Source: Leclercia adecarboxylata
GTDB lineage: Bacteria; Pseudomonadota; Gammaproteobacteria; Enterobacterales; Enterobacteriaceae
Assembly (NCBI RefSeq): GCF_023639785.1
Contig: NZ_CP098325.1
Span: 4,278,001 to 4,342,000 of the forward strand
DNA length: 64,000 nucleotides
Direction of reading: 5' to 3'
A program made the translations under genes and the position numbers. A model generated the notes under the pieces. It was given only the letters and a program-made list of their open reading frames with translations. It made no database searches and was not told the origin of the DNA. Positions 1 through 9,688 of this stretch are shown one piece after another (position 1 is the stretch's first letter; each line of letters opens with the position of its first letter).

Positions 1-852
1 ATCACCATGTCCATCGGGACCTTCCTCATTACCCATATGTATGAAGGCCGCCAGCGCGGCGCGCGACTGCTGTTCACCGACTCCTTCTTCAGCATGGCCG
101 GGATGATCTTCCCGATGGTGGCCGCCGCGCTGCTGGCCCGCAGCATCGAGTGGTACTGGGTCTATGCCTGCATCGGTCTGGTCTACGTGGCGATCTTTAT
201 TCTGACCTTCGGCTGCGACTTCCCGGTACTGGGTAAAAAAGCGCAGACCACCAGCGAACCGGTCGCGAAAGAAAAATGGGGTATTGGCGTGCTGTTCCTC
301 TCCATCGCCGCCCTGTGCTACATCCTGGGCCAGCTGGGCTTTATCTCCTGGGTGCCAGAGTATGCGAAAGGTCTGGGCATGAGCCTGAATGATGCCGGTA
401 AACTGGTGAGTGACTTCTGGATGTCATACATGTTCGGCATGTGGGCGTTCAGCTTTATCCTGCGCTTCTTCGATCTGCAGCGGATCCTCACCGTACTGGC
501 CGGCGCCGCGACCGTGCTGATGTACCTGTTCATCAACGGTTCCCCGGAGCAGATGCCGTGGTTCATTCTGACGCTCGGCTTCTTCTCCAGCGCCATTTAC
601 ACCTCGATCATCACCCTGGGTTCTTTGCAGACCAAAGTGGCTTCGCCGAAGCTGGTTAACTTCGTGCTGACCTGCGGCACTATCGGCACCATGCTGACCT
701 TCGTGGTAACCGGCCCGATTGTGGCCCACAGCGGCCCGCTGGCGGCGTTACACACCGCTAACGGTCTCTATGCCGTGGTGTTTGTGATGTGTCTGGTGCT
801 GGGCTTTGTGACCCGCCACCGCCAGCACAACGCGGCGGCAGCGGCTCACTAA
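1..852 (+). CDS. tsgA: TsgA, MFS-type membrane transporter (5' end outside window)
   Basis: The reading frame is open from the first base, and an internal ATG at 7 is not the true start. About 283 C-terminal residues are present; the family is about 393 aa, so roughly 110 N-terminal residues lie off the window. The visible part has repeated hydrophobic spans typical of a major facilitator, with basic loops such as [11 protein letters not shown]. It matches my recollection of E. coli TsgA (YhfC) almost residue for residue. TsgA sits in the inner membrane; its substrate is not firmly known and the name comes from tellurite/selenite-resistance work. It converges on codA with only 3 bases between the stop codons. 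Confidence 0.95.
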   Translation: MTMSIGTFLITHMYEGRQRGARLLFTDSFFSMAGMIFPMVAAALLARSIEWYWVYACIGLVYVAIFILTFGCDFPVLGKKAQTTSEPVAKEKWGIGVLFLSIAALCYILGQLGFISWVPEYAKGLGMSLNDAGKLVSDFWMSYMFGMWAFSFILRFFDLQRILTVLAGAATVLMYLFINGSPEQMPWFILTLGFFSSAIYTSIITLGSLQTKVASPKLVNFVLTCGTIGTMLTFVVTGPIVAHSGPLAALHTANGLYAVVFVMCLVLGFVTRHRQHNAAAAAH

Positions 853-855
853 CCC

Positions 856-2172
856 TTAAGCCCCTTTGCGCTCGGTAAAGGGGCTGTTTCTGGTAAAGAA
901 CACCTCTTCCCCGCCGCTGTCCATCTGTACCCAGGTCTGCGCCAGCTGGGTCGTCGCAATCACCCTGCCCTGACGAATCGACCAGCGCACCGGCACCTGG
1001 CAGCGCACCGCTTCAAAGCCGCTTTCCGCTGGCAGAATAATCAGATTCGCCGGGTTCCCCGTTTCGATACCGTAATCATTCAACCCAAAGGTGCGCGCGC
1101 TGTTGTGGGTGATCAGGTTAAGGCCGCTATCAATTTGCTGATAGCCCATCATCTGGCAGACATGCAGCCCCATATGCAGAACCTGCAGCATATTGCCGGT
1201 ACCCAGCGGATACCAGGGGTCAAACACGTCGTCATGGCCGAAGCAGACGTTAATCCCCGCCTCCAGTAACTCCTTCACCCGGGTGATGCCGCGCCGCTTT
1301 GGATAGTCATCAAAGCGCCCCTGCAGGTGGATATTCACCAGCGGATTGGCAACGAAGTTGATCCCGGAGAGCTTCAACAGACGAAACAGCCGTGAGGTAT
1401 AGGCGCCGTTATAGGAGTGCATTGCGGTGGTATGGCTGGCGGTAACGCGCGGGCCGATCCCCGCTTCATACGCCAGCGCGGCTACCGTTTCGACAAACCG
1501 CGACTGCTCGTCGTCGATCTCATCGCAGTGAATATCCAACGGGCGGTCATATTTCTTCGCCAGTTCAAAAGCGATATGCAGCGACTGCACGCCGTATTCC
1601 CGGGTGAACTCAAAATGCGGGATAGCGCCTACCACGTCGGCCCCCAGCCGTAGCGCCTCCTCCAGAAGCGCGGCTCCGTTGGGATAGGAGAGGATCCCCT
1701 CCTGCGGGAACGCGACGATTTGCAGCTCAACCCATGGCGCGACCTCCCGCTTAACGTCCAGCATCGCCCTGAGGGCGGTGAGAGTCGGGTCGGAGACATC
1801 AACATGAGTGCGCACAAACTGGATGCCGTTGGCGATCTGCCACTTCAGGGTTTTCCAGGCCCGGGCTTTAACATCCTCGTGGCTGAGCAGCGCCTTGCGC
1901 TCCGCCCATCGTTCAATGCCCTCAAACAGCGTCCCGGACTGATTCCAGCTCGGCTCCCCCGCGGTCTGGGTGGTATCCAGGTGGATATGCGGCTCGATAA
2001 ACGGCGGAATAGCTAACCCCCCGCGGGCGTTTAACACCTCATAGCTCTCGCTCTGCTTTTCGCCCGTCGGGGTGATTTCGCCAAAATGACCGTTCTCAAT
2101 AGCCAGTTGCCATAAGCCGTCACGCCCCGGTAAACGGACGTTCTGGATAAGCCATAGCGGTGCTGTAGACAT
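856..2172 (-). CDS. codA: Cytosine deaminase
   Basis: 438 aa, amidohydrolase fold. It converts cytosine to uracil plus ammonia in the cytoplasm for pyrimidine salvage. The metal-binding PHIHLDTT motif is at residues 61-68 (H62, H64), followed by further family segments [24 protein letters not shown] and [11 protein letters not shown] that carry the remaining metal and catalytic His/Asp residues. It is close to E. coli CodA along its whole length. Two adjacent ATGs exist (2175 and 2172); the second is chosen because GGAG then sits 6 bases upstream instead of 3. In E. coli codA is downstream of the permease gene codB; here it stands alone between tsgA and nirB, so cytosine import must be encoded elsewhere or come from intracellular turnover. 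Confidence 0.95.
   Translation of the reverse strand: MSTAPLWLIQNVRLPGRDGLWQLAIENGHFGEITPTGEKQSESYEVLNARGGLAIPPFIEPHIHLDTTQTAGEPSWNQSGTLFEGIERWAERKALLSHEDVKARAWKTLKWQIANGIQFVRTHVDVSDPTLTALRAMLDVKREVAPWVELQIVAFPQEGILSYPNGAALLEEALRLGADVVGAIPHFEFTREYGVQSLHIAFELAKKYDRPLDIHCDEIDDEQSRFVETVAALAYEAGIGPRVTASHTTAMHSYNGAYTSRLFRLLKLSGINFVANPLVNIHLQGRFDDYPKRRGITRVKELLEAGINVCFGHDDVFDPWYPLGTGNMLQVLHMGLHVCQMMGYQQIDSGLNLITHNSARTFGLNDYGIETGNPANLIILPAESGFEAVRCQVPVRWSIRQGRVIATTQLAQTWVQMDSGGEEVFFTRNSPFTERKGA
859..889 (+). terminator. Hairpin at the tsgA/codA convergent junction
   Basis: A perfect 9-bp stem, agccccttt (859-867) with aaaggggct (877-885), has a 9-nt loop and is followed by gtttctgg. It is placed to end tsgA transcription but lies inside the last codons of codA on the other strand, so the codA C-terminus and the hairpin share sequence. 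Confidence 0.55.
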
Positions 2173-2311
2173 CATATTCTCCCTAAAATGGGGGCTGAAA
2201 TTCAGGAGTAACTGAAAGCAAAAATTAGCCTTCTATTTTGTACACAAAATCATCGATTACGAAAAGCCTGAGATTTCCACTACTTATAAAAAACCTGACA
2301 AATCAAAGATC

Positions 2312-2327
2312 TACCCATTAAGGAGTA
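2312..2327 (+). promoter_or_regulatory. NarL/NarP 7-2-7 site of the nirB promoter
   Basis: TACCCATTAAGGAGTA is an inverted heptamer pair of the NarL/NarP type. Its centre is 28 bp from the centre of the FNR site, the spacing I recall for the E. coli nirB promoter (-69.5 and -41.5). Nitrate/nitrite activation of nirB is inferred. Confidence 0.8.
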
Positions 2328-2340
2328 GTGGAAGGCGTAT

Positions 2341-2354
2341 TTGATTTGCATCAA
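2341..2354 (+). promoter_or_regulatory. FNR site of the nirB promoter
   Basis: TTGATTTGCATCAA matches the FNR consensus TTGAT-N4-ATCAA exactly. If it is centred at -41.5, transcription would start near 2389, about 24 bases before the nirB ATG. This implies class II FNR activation without oxygen. Confidence 0.88.
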
Positions 2355-2412
2355 TAAGCGGCTTTGCTGAATCGTTAAGGTAGGCAGTAATAGAAAAGAA
2401 ATCGAGGCAAAA

Positions 2413-4956
2413 ATGAGCAAAGTCAGACTCGCTATTATCGGTAACGGCATGGTCGGCCACCGCTTTATTGAGGATCTTCTTGATAAAGCCGACGCCGCCC
2501 GGTTCGACATTACCGTGTTCTGTGAAGAACCCCGTAAGGCGTACGACCGCGTGCACCTCTCCTCCTATTTCTCTCACCACACTGCCGAAGAGCTCTCTTT
2601 AGTGCGTGAAGGTTTTTACGAGAAACATGGCGTGAAGGTACTGGTGGGCGAGCGCGCGATCACCATCAACCGTCAGGAAAAAGTGATTCATTCCAGTGCG
2701 GGACGCACGGTTTTTTACGACAAGCTGATCATGGCGACTGGCTCATACCCGTGGATCCCACCCATCAAAGGGTCGGAAACTCAGGATTGCTTCGTCTATC
2801 GCACCATCGAAGATCTCAACGCCATTGAATCCTGCGCCCGTCGCAGCAAACGCGGCGCGGTTGTCGGCGGCGGCCTGCTCGGCCTCGAAGCCGCTGGCGC
2901 GCTGAAAAACTTAGGCGTTGAAACCCACGTCATCGAATTTGCCCCGATGCTGATGGCAGAGCAGCTTGACCACATGGGTGGTGAGCAGCTGAAGCGTAAA
3001 ATTGAAAGCATGGGTGTGAAAGTTCACACCAGCAAAAATACCAAAGAGATCGTGCAGGAAGGCACCGGGGCGCGTAAAACCATGCGCTTCGCCGACGGCA
3101 GCGAGCTGGAAGTCGACTTTATCGTCTTCTCCACCGGTATTCGCCCGCGCGACAAGCTGGCTACCCAGTGCGGTCTGGCCGTGGCCCAGCGCGGCGGGAT
3201 CATGATCAACGCCACCTGCCAGACTTCCGATCCGGATATCTACGCCATCGGCGAATGCGCCAGCTGGGAAAATCACGTCTACGGTCTGGTTGCGCCGGGC
3301 TACAAAATGGCGCAGGTGGCTGCCGACCATATCCTCGGCAATGAAAATGCCTTCACCGGGGCGGACATGAGCGCCAAGCTGAAGCTGCTGGGCGTTGACG
3401 TCGGGGGTATTGGTGATGCGCATGGCCGCACGCCAGGCTCCCGCAGCTACGTCTACCTCGACGAAAGCAAAGAAGTTTATAAACGTCTTATCGTCAGCCC
3501 GGATAACAAAACCCTGCTCGGTGCGGTGCTGGTGGGTGATACCAGCGATTTCGGCAACCTGCTGCAGCTGGTGCTGAACGCTATCGAACTGCCGGAGAAC
3601 CCGGATGCGCTCATCCTGCCTGCCCACGCGGCCAGCGGTAAGCCCTCTATCGGTGTCGATAAGCTGCCAGACAGCGCGCAGATCTGCTCCTGCTTCGACG
3701 TCACTAAAGGCATGCTGGTTGCCGCCATCAACAAGGGCTGCCACACCGTCGCGGCGCTGAAGGCCGAAACCAAAGCCGGTACCGGCTGCGGTGGCTGTAT
3801 CCCGCTGGTGACCCAGGTGCTGAACGCCGAGCTGGCGAAACAGGGTATCGAAGTCAACAACAACCTGTGCGAGCACTTCGCTTACTCTCGCCAGGAGCTG
3901 TACCACCTTATCCGCGTTGAAGGCATCAAATCCTTCGACGAACTGCTACAGAAACACGGCCAGGGTTATGGCTGCGAAGTGTGTAAACCGACCGTCGGTT
4001 CCCTGCTGGCCTCCTGCTGGAATGAGTACGTGCTCAAGCCGCAGCACACCCCGCTGCAGGACACCAACGACAACTTCCTGGCGAACATCCAGAAAGACGG
4101 TACCTACTCCGTGATCCCTCGTTCTGCCGGGGGCGAAATTACCCCGGAAGGGCTGGTGGCGGTAGGTCGCATCGCACGCGAATTTAACCTCTACACCAAA
4201 ATCACCGGCTCCCAGCGTATCGGCCTGTTCGGTGCGCAGAAAGACGATCTGCCAGAGATCTGGCGCCAGCTGATTGAAGCGGGCTTCGAAACCGGCCATG
4301 CCTATGCCAAAGCGCTGCGTATGGCGAAAACCTGCGTCGGCAGCACCTGGTGCCGCTACGGCGTGGGCGACAGCGTCGGCTTCGGCGTCGAGCTGGAAAA
4401 CCGCTACAAAGGCATCCGTACCCCGCACAAAATGAAGTTCGGCGTCTCTGGCTGTACCCGTGAATGTGCTGAAGCGCAGGGTAAAGACGTGGGGATCATC
4501 GCCACTGAGAAAGGCTGGAACCTGTATGTGTGTGGTAACGGCGGGATGAAACCGCGTCATGCGGATCTGCTGGCGGCGGATATCGATCGTGAAACGCTGA
4601 TCGCATACCTCGACCGCTTCATGATGTTCTACATCCGCACCGCAGACAAACTGACCCGTACCGCACCGTGGCTGGATAACCTGGAAGGCGGCATCGACTA
4701 CCTGAAGTCCGTCATCATCGACGACAAGCTGGGCCTGAACGCAACGCTGGAAGAAGAGATGGCCCGCCTGCGCGATGCCGTAATTTGCGAATGGACCGAA
4801 ACCGTCAACACGCCGTCGGCGCAGGTTCGCTTCAAACACTTTATCAACAGCGACCAGCGCGACCCGAGCGTGCAGGTGGTGCCTGAGCGCGAACAGCATC
4901 GTCCGGCGACGCCGTATGAACGCATTCCGGTTACTCTGGTGGAGGAAAACGCATGA
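2413..4956 (+). CDS. nirB: NADH-dependent nitrite reductase, large subunit
   Basis: 847 aa, the usual length. With NirD it reduces nitrite to ammonium in the cytoplasm using NADH. Domains in order: FAD-binding GxGxxG (about residues 10-16); NADH-binding VVGGGLLGLEAAG (about 150-162); a BFD-like Fe-S region with C425, C427, C459 and C462 (CSCFD and TGCGGC); and a C-terminal sulfite/nitrite reductase half. There, C641/C647 (CVGSTWC) and C681/C685 (CTREC) are the CX5C and CX3C pairs that hold the 4Fe-4S cluster and siroheme. The gene sits behind a NarL/FNR promoter and overlaps nirD by 4 bases (ATGA). The siroheme gene cysG follows, so the cofactor supply is linked. Confidence 0.97.
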   Translation: MSKVRLAIIGNGMVGHRFIEDLLDKADAARFDITVFCEEPRKAYDRVHLSSYFSHHTAEELSLVREGFYEKHGVKVLVGERAITINRQEKVIHSSAGRTVFYDKLIMATGSYPWIPPIKGSETQDCFVYRTIEDLNAIESCARRSKRGAVVGGGLLGLEAAGALKNLGVETHVIEFAPMLMAEQLDHMGGEQLKRKIESMGVKVHTSKNTKEIVQEGTGARKTMRFADGSELEVDFIVFSTGIRPRDKLATQCGLAVAQRGGIMINATCQTSDPDIYAIGECASWENHVYGLVAPGYKMAQVAADHILGNENAFTGADMSAKLKLLGVDVGGIGDAHGRTPGSRSYVYLDESKEVYKRLIVSPDNKTLLGAVLVGDTSDFGNLLQLVLNAIELPENPDALILPAHAASGKPSIGVDKLPDSAQICSCFDVTKGMLVAAINKGCHTVAALKAETKAGTGCGGCIPLVTQVLNAELAKQGIEVNNNLCEHFAYSRQELYHLIRVEGIKSFDELLQKHGQGYGCEVCKPTVGSLLASCWNEYVLKPQHTPLQDTNDNFLANIQKDGTYSVIPRSAGGEITPEGLVAVGRIAREFNLYTKITGSQRIGLFGAQKDDLPEIWRQLIEAGFETGHAYAKALRMAKTCVGSTWCRYGVGDSVGFGVELENRYKGIRTPHKMKFGVSGCTRECAEAQGKDVGIIATEKGWNLYVCGNGGMKPRHADLLAADIDRETLIAYLDRFMMFYIRTADKLTRTAPWLDNLEGGIDYLKSVIIDDKLGLNATLEEEMARLRDAVICEWTETVNTPSAQVRFKHFINSDQRDPSVQVVPEREQHRPATPYERIPVTLVEENA

Positions 4957-5279
4957 GCCAGTGGGTAAACATCTGCAACATCGACGAGATCCTGCCTGCC
5001 ACCGGCGTGTGCGCGCTGTTGGGTCATGAGCAGGTTGCCATTTTCCGTCCGCGTCACGACGAACAGGTTTTTGCCATCAGCAATATCGACCCGTTCTTTG
5101 AAGCCAGCGTGCTGTCTCGCGGGATCATTGCGGAACATCAGGGCGAGCTGTGGGTTGCCAGCCCGCTGAAAAAGCAGCGTTTCCGCCTGAGCGACGGTCA
5201 CTGCATGGAAGATGAAAGCCACTCCGTGAAGCACTATGACGTGCGCGTGAAGGACGGCAAGGTGCAGTTGAGAGGCTAA
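4953..5279 (+). CDS. nirD: NADH-dependent nitrite reductase, small subunit
   Basis: 108 aa, the family length. It has the Rieske-like fold of NirD proteins; I see no paired CxH motifs for a 2Fe-2S cluster, as is normal for this subunit. It is required for NirB activity. Translation is coupled to nirB through the ATGA overlap. In E. coli nirC (nitrite channel) follows at once, but here the next gene is cysG after a 135-bp spacer. Confidence 0.96.
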   Translation: MSQWVNICNIDEILPATGVCALLGHEQVAIFRPRHDEQVFAISNIDPFFEASVLSRGIIAEHQGELWVASPLKKQRFRLSDGHCMEDESHSVKHYDVRVKDGKVQLRG

Positions 5280-5322
5280 CCCTCACCTTATCAATACGAA
5301 AGGCTTATGACCCCTTATGGGT

Positions 5323-5364
5323 AACGGCAGGAAAAACCGTATGTTCTGTACATTTCCTGCTGTT
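5323..5364 (+). other. Long hairpin in the nirD-cysG spacer
   Basis: aacggcaggaaa (5323-5334) pairs with tttcctgctgtt (5353-5364): 12 base pairs including one G-U, with an 18-nt loop. It lies about 50 bases before the cysG start in the place where nirC would be expected. No T-run follows, so it is unlikely to be a simple terminator. It could be an RNA processing or stability element, or a protein-binding palindrome; the function is unknown. Confidence 0.5.
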
Positions 5365-5414
5365 ATCCTGACGTCAATTCTTCTCCCCCGCCATGAATGC
5401 TGTGAGGTAATGTC

Positions 5415-6788
5415 GTGGATCACCTGCCGATTTTCTGTCAATTACGCCATCGCGACTGCCTGCTCGTGGGTGGTGGCGATGTGGCTGAGCGCAAAGCCCG
5501 CCTGCTGTTAGACGCAGGTGCCCGACTCACCGTTAACGCCCTCGACTTCGCCCCGCAATTTACCGTCTGGGCGCAGGAAGGGATGCTCACCCTTGTTGAA
5601 GGTGAGTTCAACGAATCCCTGCTCGATACCTGCTGGCTGACCATCGCCGCCACCGATGACGATGCGGTTAACCAGCGCGTCAGTGACGCCTGTGAAACCC
5701 GGCGGATCTTCTGCAACGTGGTGGATGCGCCGAAAGAGGCAAGTTTCATCATGCCGTCGATTATTGACCGCTCGCCGCTGATGGTCGCCGTCTCCTCCGG
5801 CGGCACCTCGCCGGTGCTGGCACGCCTGCTGCGCGAAAAGCTCGAGGCGATTCTGCCGCAGCATTTAGGCCAGGTGGCCCACTATGCGGGGCAGCTGCGC
5901 GCGCGGGTGAAAAAGCAGTACGCCACCGTAGGCGAACGCCGTCGCTTCTGGGAAAAATTCTTCGTCAACGACCGGCTGGCGCAGTCGCTGGCTAACCAGG
6001 ATCGGAAAGCCGTGGACGAGACCACCGAGCAGCTGTTGAATGCACCGCTCGATCACCGTGGCGAAGTGGTGCTGGTGGGCGCCGGGCCGGGAGATGCCGG
6101 TCTGTTAACCCTGAAAGGACTGCAGCAGATCCAGCAGGCCGATATCGTGGTCTATGACCGTCTGGTCTCCGACGACATCATGAACCTGGTACGCCGGGAT
6201 GCCGATCGGGTGTTTGTCGGCAAGCGCGCCGGTTATCACTGCGTTCCGCAGGAAGAGATTAACCAGATCCTGCTTCGTGAAGCGCAAAAGGGTAAACGCG
6301 TGGTGCGTCTGAAAGGCGGCGATCCCTTTATCTTCGGACGCGGCGGCGAAGAACTCGAGACGCTGTGTGACGCGGGCATTCCGTTCTCGGTGGTGCCGGG
6401 CATTACCGCCGCCTCTGGCTGTTCCGCCTATTCCGGCATTCCGCTGACCCACCGTGATTACGCCCAGAGCGTGCGCCTTGTGACTGGCCACCTGAAAACC
6501 GGCTGCGAACTGGACTGGCATAACCTGGCCGCAGAGCAACAGACCCTGGTGTTCTATATGGGGTTAAATCAGGCGGCGACCATTCAGGCCAAACTGCTGG
6601 AACACGGGATGGAAGCAGAAATGCCGGTTGCGCTGGTGGAGAACGGCACGTCGATCAAACAGCGCGTGGTCAGCGGCGTGTTAACCCAGCTTGGCGAGCT
6701 GGCCCGGCAGGTTGAAAGCCCGGCGCTGATCGTCGTAGGCCGCGTGGTGGCGCTGCGTGACAGACTCAACTGGTTCTCCAACCATTAA
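5415..6788 (+). CDS. cysG: Siroheme synthase (uroporphyrinogen III methyltransferase / precorrin-2 dehydrogenase / ferrochelatase)
   Basis: 457 aa bifunctional protein. The N-terminal CysGB domain has the NAD-binding segment [15 protein letters not shown] (about residues 18-32), the active-site Asp in NVVDAP (D104) and VSSGGTSP (about 126-133). The C-terminal SUMT domain starts near [14 protein letters not shown] (about 222-235) and contains [13 protein letters not shown] and PGITAASG. It makes siroheme for NirB and for sulfite reductase. The start is GTG at 5415, as I recall for E. coli cysG; the next in-frame ATG would remove the N-terminal Rossmann strand. It may be read from nirBp and from a weak promoter in the spacer. 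Confidence 0.96.
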   Translation: MDHLPIFCQLRHRDCLLVGGGDVAERKARLLLDAGARLTVNALDFAPQFTVWAQEGMLTLVEGEFNESLLDTCWLTIAATDDDAVNQRVSDACETRRIFCNVVDAPKEASFIMPSIIDRSPLMVAVSSGGTSPVLARLLREKLEAILPQHLGQVAHYAGQLRARVKKQYATVGERRRFWEKFFVNDRLAQSLANQDRKAVDETTEQLLNAPLDHRGEVVLVGAGPGDAGLLTLKGLQQIQQADIVVYDRLVSDDIMNLVRRDADRVFVGKRAGYHCVPQEEINQILLREAQKGKRVVRLKGGDPFIFGRGGEELETLCDAGIPFSVVPGITAASGCSAYSGIPLTHRDYAQSVRLVTGHLKTGCELDWHNLAAEQQTLVFYMGLNQAATIQAKLLEHGMEAEMPVALVENGTSIKQRVVSGVLTQLGELARQVESPALIVVGRVVALRDRLNWFSNH

Positions 6789-6816
6789 GACAGACTGAAC
6801 ATAAACCCCGCTCAAT

Positions 6817-6840
6817 GAGTAGTCCTGTTATGGACTACTC
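6817..6840 (+). terminator. Perfect hairpin after cysG
   Basis: gagtagtcc (6817-6825) pairs with ggactactc (6832-6840), giving 9 perfect base pairs and a 6-nt loop. There is no clear T-tract after it (ctctcttgcc). It may end nirBD-cysG transcription or stabilise its 3' end. Confidence 0.45.
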
Positions 6841-6922
6841 CTCTCTTGCCGCTGTCGATAACATACCTTCCGCGAAAGCATATTTTCTATATATTCCCTC
6901 ATGTTATACACAAGGAAGCGTT

Positions 6923-7093
6923 ATGTTCAAACTGGCAAAGATTGCCCTGGTTGCAGGCATCTTAACAACTCTGACAGCGTGCACCGGCCACGTGCAAAAC
7001 ACCAAAAATAACTGCAGCTACGATTACCTGCTGCACCCGGCGATCTCTGTCTCCAAGATCATCGGCGGCTGTGGCCCGGCAGCAAATCAGTAA
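6923..7093 (+). CDS. yhfL: Small predicted lipoprotein YhfL
   Basis: 56 aa. The lipobox LTAC with acceptor Cys20 ends a short hydrophobic signal (KLAKIALVAGILTTLTA), so the mature lipoprotein is only about 37 aa. The C-terminal part NNCSYDYLLHPA, then SKIIGGCG, is strongly conserved with my recollection of E. coli YhfL (55 aa). A longer in-frame start at 6815 is rejected because AAGGAAG sits 6 bases before ATG 6923 and the lipobox fits only this start. Function is unknown. It is a single-gene unit with its own terminator. Confidence 0.88.
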   Translation: MFKLAKIALVAGILTTLTACTGHVQNTKNNCSYDYLLHPAISVSKIIGGCGPAANQ

Positions 7094-7108
7094 GCCTTTT
7101 TCAGGCAT

Positions 7109-7139
7109 AAAAAAACCGGGAATTTCCCGGTTTTTTTTT
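7109..7139. terminator. Bidirectional intrinsic terminator between yhfL and trpS
   Basis: ccggga-att-tcccgg is flanked by A-run and T-run (aaaaaa before, nine T after), so it can end yhfL on the plus strand and the trpS operon on the minus strand. Confidence 0.9.
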
Positions 7140-7140
7140 C

Positions 7141-7210
7141 GCCGGGTGGCGCTACGCTTACCCGGCCTACACTGCCCCGTAGGCCGGGTAAGGCGAAGCC
7201 GCCACCCGGC
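7141..7210. repeat. REP pair (BIME)
   Basis: Two inverted REP units (gccgggtggcgctacgc... and ...gaagccgccacccggc) around a short spacer, forming a nested palindrome downstream of trpS. Same family as the units at 32253, 37941, 39561, 47461, 51318, 63025 and 63413. Confidence 0.85.
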
Positions 7211-7218
7211 AAACAAGC

Positions 7219-8223
7219 TTAAGGTTTAGCCACAAACCCAATCGCCTCGTACACCGCTTTCAGCGTTTCAGAGGCACGTGCGCTGGCTTTCTCTGCGCCC
7301 TCTTTCATCACTTTCTGCAGGAAGGCTTCGTCATTACGGAACTGGTGATAGCGCGCCTGCAGGTCGGTGAGCATGCCGGACACCGCGTCAGCCACTTCAC
7401 CTTTCAGGTGACCATACATTTTGCCTTCAAAGTGCTGCTCCAGCTCTGGAATGCTGCGACCCGTCACGGCAGAGAGAATATCCAGCAGGTTAGAGACGCC
7501 CGCTTTGTTCTGCACGTCGTAACGCACAACAGGCGGCTCGTCCGAGTCGGTAACCGCACGCTTGAGCTTCTTAACGACCGCTTTCGGATCTTCCAGCAGG
7601 CCGATAACGTTGTTGCGGTTATCGTCTGACTTGGACATCTTTTTGGTTGGCTCCAGCAGGGACATCACGCGGGCACCGGACTTTGGAATAAACGGCTCTG
7701 GCACCTTAAAGATGTCGCCGTAGATCGCATTGAAGCGCTGCGCGACATCGCGGCTCAGCTCCAGGTGCTGCTTCTGGTCTTCCCCCACCGGGACCTGGTT
7801 GGTCTGGTACAGCAGGATGTCAGCGGCCATCAGCACCGGGTAGTCGAACAGACCGGCGTTAATGTTTTCAGCGTAACGGGATGATTTATCCTTGAACTGG
7901 GTCATGCGGCTCAGTTCGCCGAAATAGGTGTAGCAGTTCAATGCCCAGCCCAGCTGCGCGTGTTCCGGCACATGGGACTGAACGAAAATGGTGCTTTTCT
8001 CAGGATCGATACCGCAGGCCAGATACAGCGCAAGGGTGTCGAGCGTCGCTTTACGCAACTGCTGCGGATCCTGGCGCACGGTAATGGCGTGCTGGTCAAC
8101 GATGCAGTAGATACAGTGATAATCATCCTGCATGTTCACCCACTGACGCAGCGCACCCATATAGTTGCCAATGGTCAGTTCACCTGAGGGCTGTGCGCCA
8201 CTAAATACGATGGGCTTAGTCAT
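7219..8223 (-). CDS. trpS: Tryptophanyl-tRNA synthetase
   Basis: 334 aa class I synthetase that charges tRNA-Trp. The HIGH-like signature is TIGN (17-20) within [14 protein letters not shown], and the KMSKS loop is intact at residues 195-199. Length equals the E. coli enzyme. It is the last gene of the aroK-aroB-damX-dam-rpe-gph-trpS cluster; its start overlaps the gph stop by 8 bases, so translation is probably coupled. Confidence 0.98.
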   Translation of the reverse strand: MTKPIVFSGAQPSGELTIGNYMGALRQWVNMQDDYHCIYCIVDQHAITVRQDPQQLRKATLDTLALYLACGIDPEKSTIFVQSHVPEHAQLGWALNCYTYFGELSRMTQFKDKSSRYAENINAGLFDYPVLMAADILLYQTNQVPVGEDQKQHLELSRDVAQRFNAIYGDIFKVPEPFIPKSGARVMSLLEPTKKMSKSDDNRNNVIGLLEDPKAVVKKLKRAVTDSDEPPVVRYDVQNKAGVSNLLDILSAVTGRSIPELEQHFEGKMYGHLKGEVADAVSGMLTDLQARYHQFRNDEAFLQKVMKEGAEKASARASETLKAVYEAIGFVAKP

Positions 8224-8977
8224 TTTTCAATTCCTGATTTTCACTGTGCGTAAGCCCGAGAACGGGCAGTAAATCTTTGAAGTGGTCGAAGACAAAATCC
8301 GGCTCACTCAGCGTAATGGATTCACCGTAGTTATAACCATAGGTGAGGCCAACGGACGGGCAGCCTGCGGCCCTGGCAGCCAGAATATCATTGCGCGAAT
8401 CACCGACAAAGAGCAGGGCTTCAGGCGATAAAGATAATTTTCCTGCCACCAGCAGTAGCGGTTCCGGATGCGGTTTCTTATTCTGCACATCATCGCCACC
8501 GACAATCACCGAGAAATAGTGGGCGATATCCAGCGCTTCCAGTAACGGCGCGACGAATGCCGTCGGCTTGTTGGTCACCAGCGCCAGCGGCATACCCTTG
8601 GCATGCAGTGCGCTCAGCGTACCGGCGACATCCGGGAACAGGAAGCTGCCCTCTTCCACCGTCTCTTCATAAAAGCGGTTAAACAGCTTACGCAGGATAC
8701 GGACCTGCTCTTCCTGCGGGATATCCGCATGATCGACACCCGGCTTACCCTGTGCCGCACGTTGAATCGCGCGTTCCTGACGGGCCCAGGTCAGCGCGCG
8801 CTCCATCAGCACGTCCGCCCCGTTACCGATCCACGTAATCACGCGCTCTTCGCCCGCGACCGGCAGCTCCAGCGCGTACAGCGCCTGATCGACTGCCGCC
8901 GTTAAACCCGGTGCGCTGTCCACCAGCGTACCGTCGAGGTCAAATGCAACACCCCGAATTGCCTGCAAATTATCCAT
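8216..8977 (-). CDS. gph: Phosphoglycolate phosphatase
   Basis: 253 aa HAD-superfamily hydrolase. Motif I DLDGT is at 13-17 with both Asp residues, motif II includes LVTNKPT, and motif III/IV is [17 protein letters not shown]. It removes 2-phosphoglycolate formed during repair of 3'-phosphoglycolate DNA ends. It overlaps rpe upstream and trpS downstream by 8 bases each, in the same order as E. coli. Confidence 0.96.
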   Translation of the reverse strand: MDNLQAIRGVAFDLDGTLVDSAPGLTAAVDQALYALELPVAGEERVITWIGNGADVLMERALTWARQERAIQRAAQGKPGVDHADIPQEEQVRILRKLFNRFYEETVEEGSFLFPDVAGTLSALHAKGMPLALVTNKPTAFVAPLLEALDIAHYFSVIVGGDDVQNKKPHPEPLLLVAGKLSLSPEALLFVGDSRNDILAARAAGCPSVGLTYGYNYGESITLSEPDFVFDHFKDLLPVLGLTHSENQELKND

Positions 8978-9647
8978 GACTTACCTTCGCCAGTTCACTG
9001 CGCATTTCATCGATGACTTTTTTGTAGTCCGGCTGGTCGAAGATTGCCGACCCCGCGACAAACATATCCGCGCCCGCCGCAGCAATTTCGCCAATGTTGC
9101 TCACCTTCACGCCGCCATCCACTTCGAGGCGAATATCAAAGCCAGACTCATCGATGCGGCGGCGTACTTCACGCAGCTTATCCAGGGTTTGCGGAATGAA
9201 GGACTGCCCGCCAAAGCCCGGGTTTACGGACATCAGCAGGATCACGTCCAGCTTGTCCATGACGTAATCAAGATAACTGAGCGGCGTGGCCGGGTTAAAG
9301 ACCAGGCCCGCTTTACAGCCGTGCTCTTTGATCAGCTGCAGCGTGCGGTCAACGTGTTCGGAGGCTTCAGGATGGAAGGTGATGATGCTGGCGCCCGCGG
9401 CGGCAAAGTCCGGCACGATGCGATCAACCGGTTTCACCATCAGATGCACGTCAATGGGTGCGGTGATGCCATAGTTGCGCAGCGCCTTCAGGACCATCGG
9501 GCCGATGGTCAGGTTAGGCACGTAGTGGTTATCCATAACGTCGAAATGAACGACATCCGCACCGGCAGCCAGTGCTTTCGCGGTGTCTTCGCCCAGCCGG
9601 GCAAAATCAGCCGAAAGAATTGAGGGTGCAATCAAATACTGTTTCAT
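8970..9647 (-). CDS. rpe: Ribulose-phosphate 3-epimerase
   Basis: 225 aa TIM barrel interconverting ribulose-5-P and xylulose-5-P in the pentose phosphate pathway. Family motifs include [13 protein letters not shown] near the N-terminus, [30 protein letters not shown] and LEVDGGV. An ATG two codons upstream (9653) directly abuts the AGGAG; the start at 9647 gives a 6-base spacer and the E. coli length, so it is preferred. Confidence 0.97.
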   Translation of the reverse strand: MKQYLIAPSILSADFARLGEDTAKALAAGADVVHFDVMDNHYVPNLTIGPMVLKALRNYGITAPIDVHLMVKPVDRIVPDFAAAGASIITFHPEASEHVDRTLQLIKEHGCKAGLVFNPATPLSYLDYVMDKLDVILLMSVNPGFGGQSFIPQTLDKLREVRRRIDESGFDIRLEVDGGVKVSNIGEIAAAGADMFVAGSAIFDQPDYKKVIDEMRSELAKVSHG

Positions 9648-9688
9648 CCGCATCTCCTTGAACTTTGTTTAACGGCGGGCGAAACGGC

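Noticed and set aside
2911..3906. 331-aa minus-strand ORF opposite nirB
   Set aside because: Lies wholly inside nirB with mirrored codon bias.
5317..5511. 64-aa ORF as a possible nirC remnant
   Set aside because: It has no NirC-like membrane segments, and its second half is just another frame of cysG.
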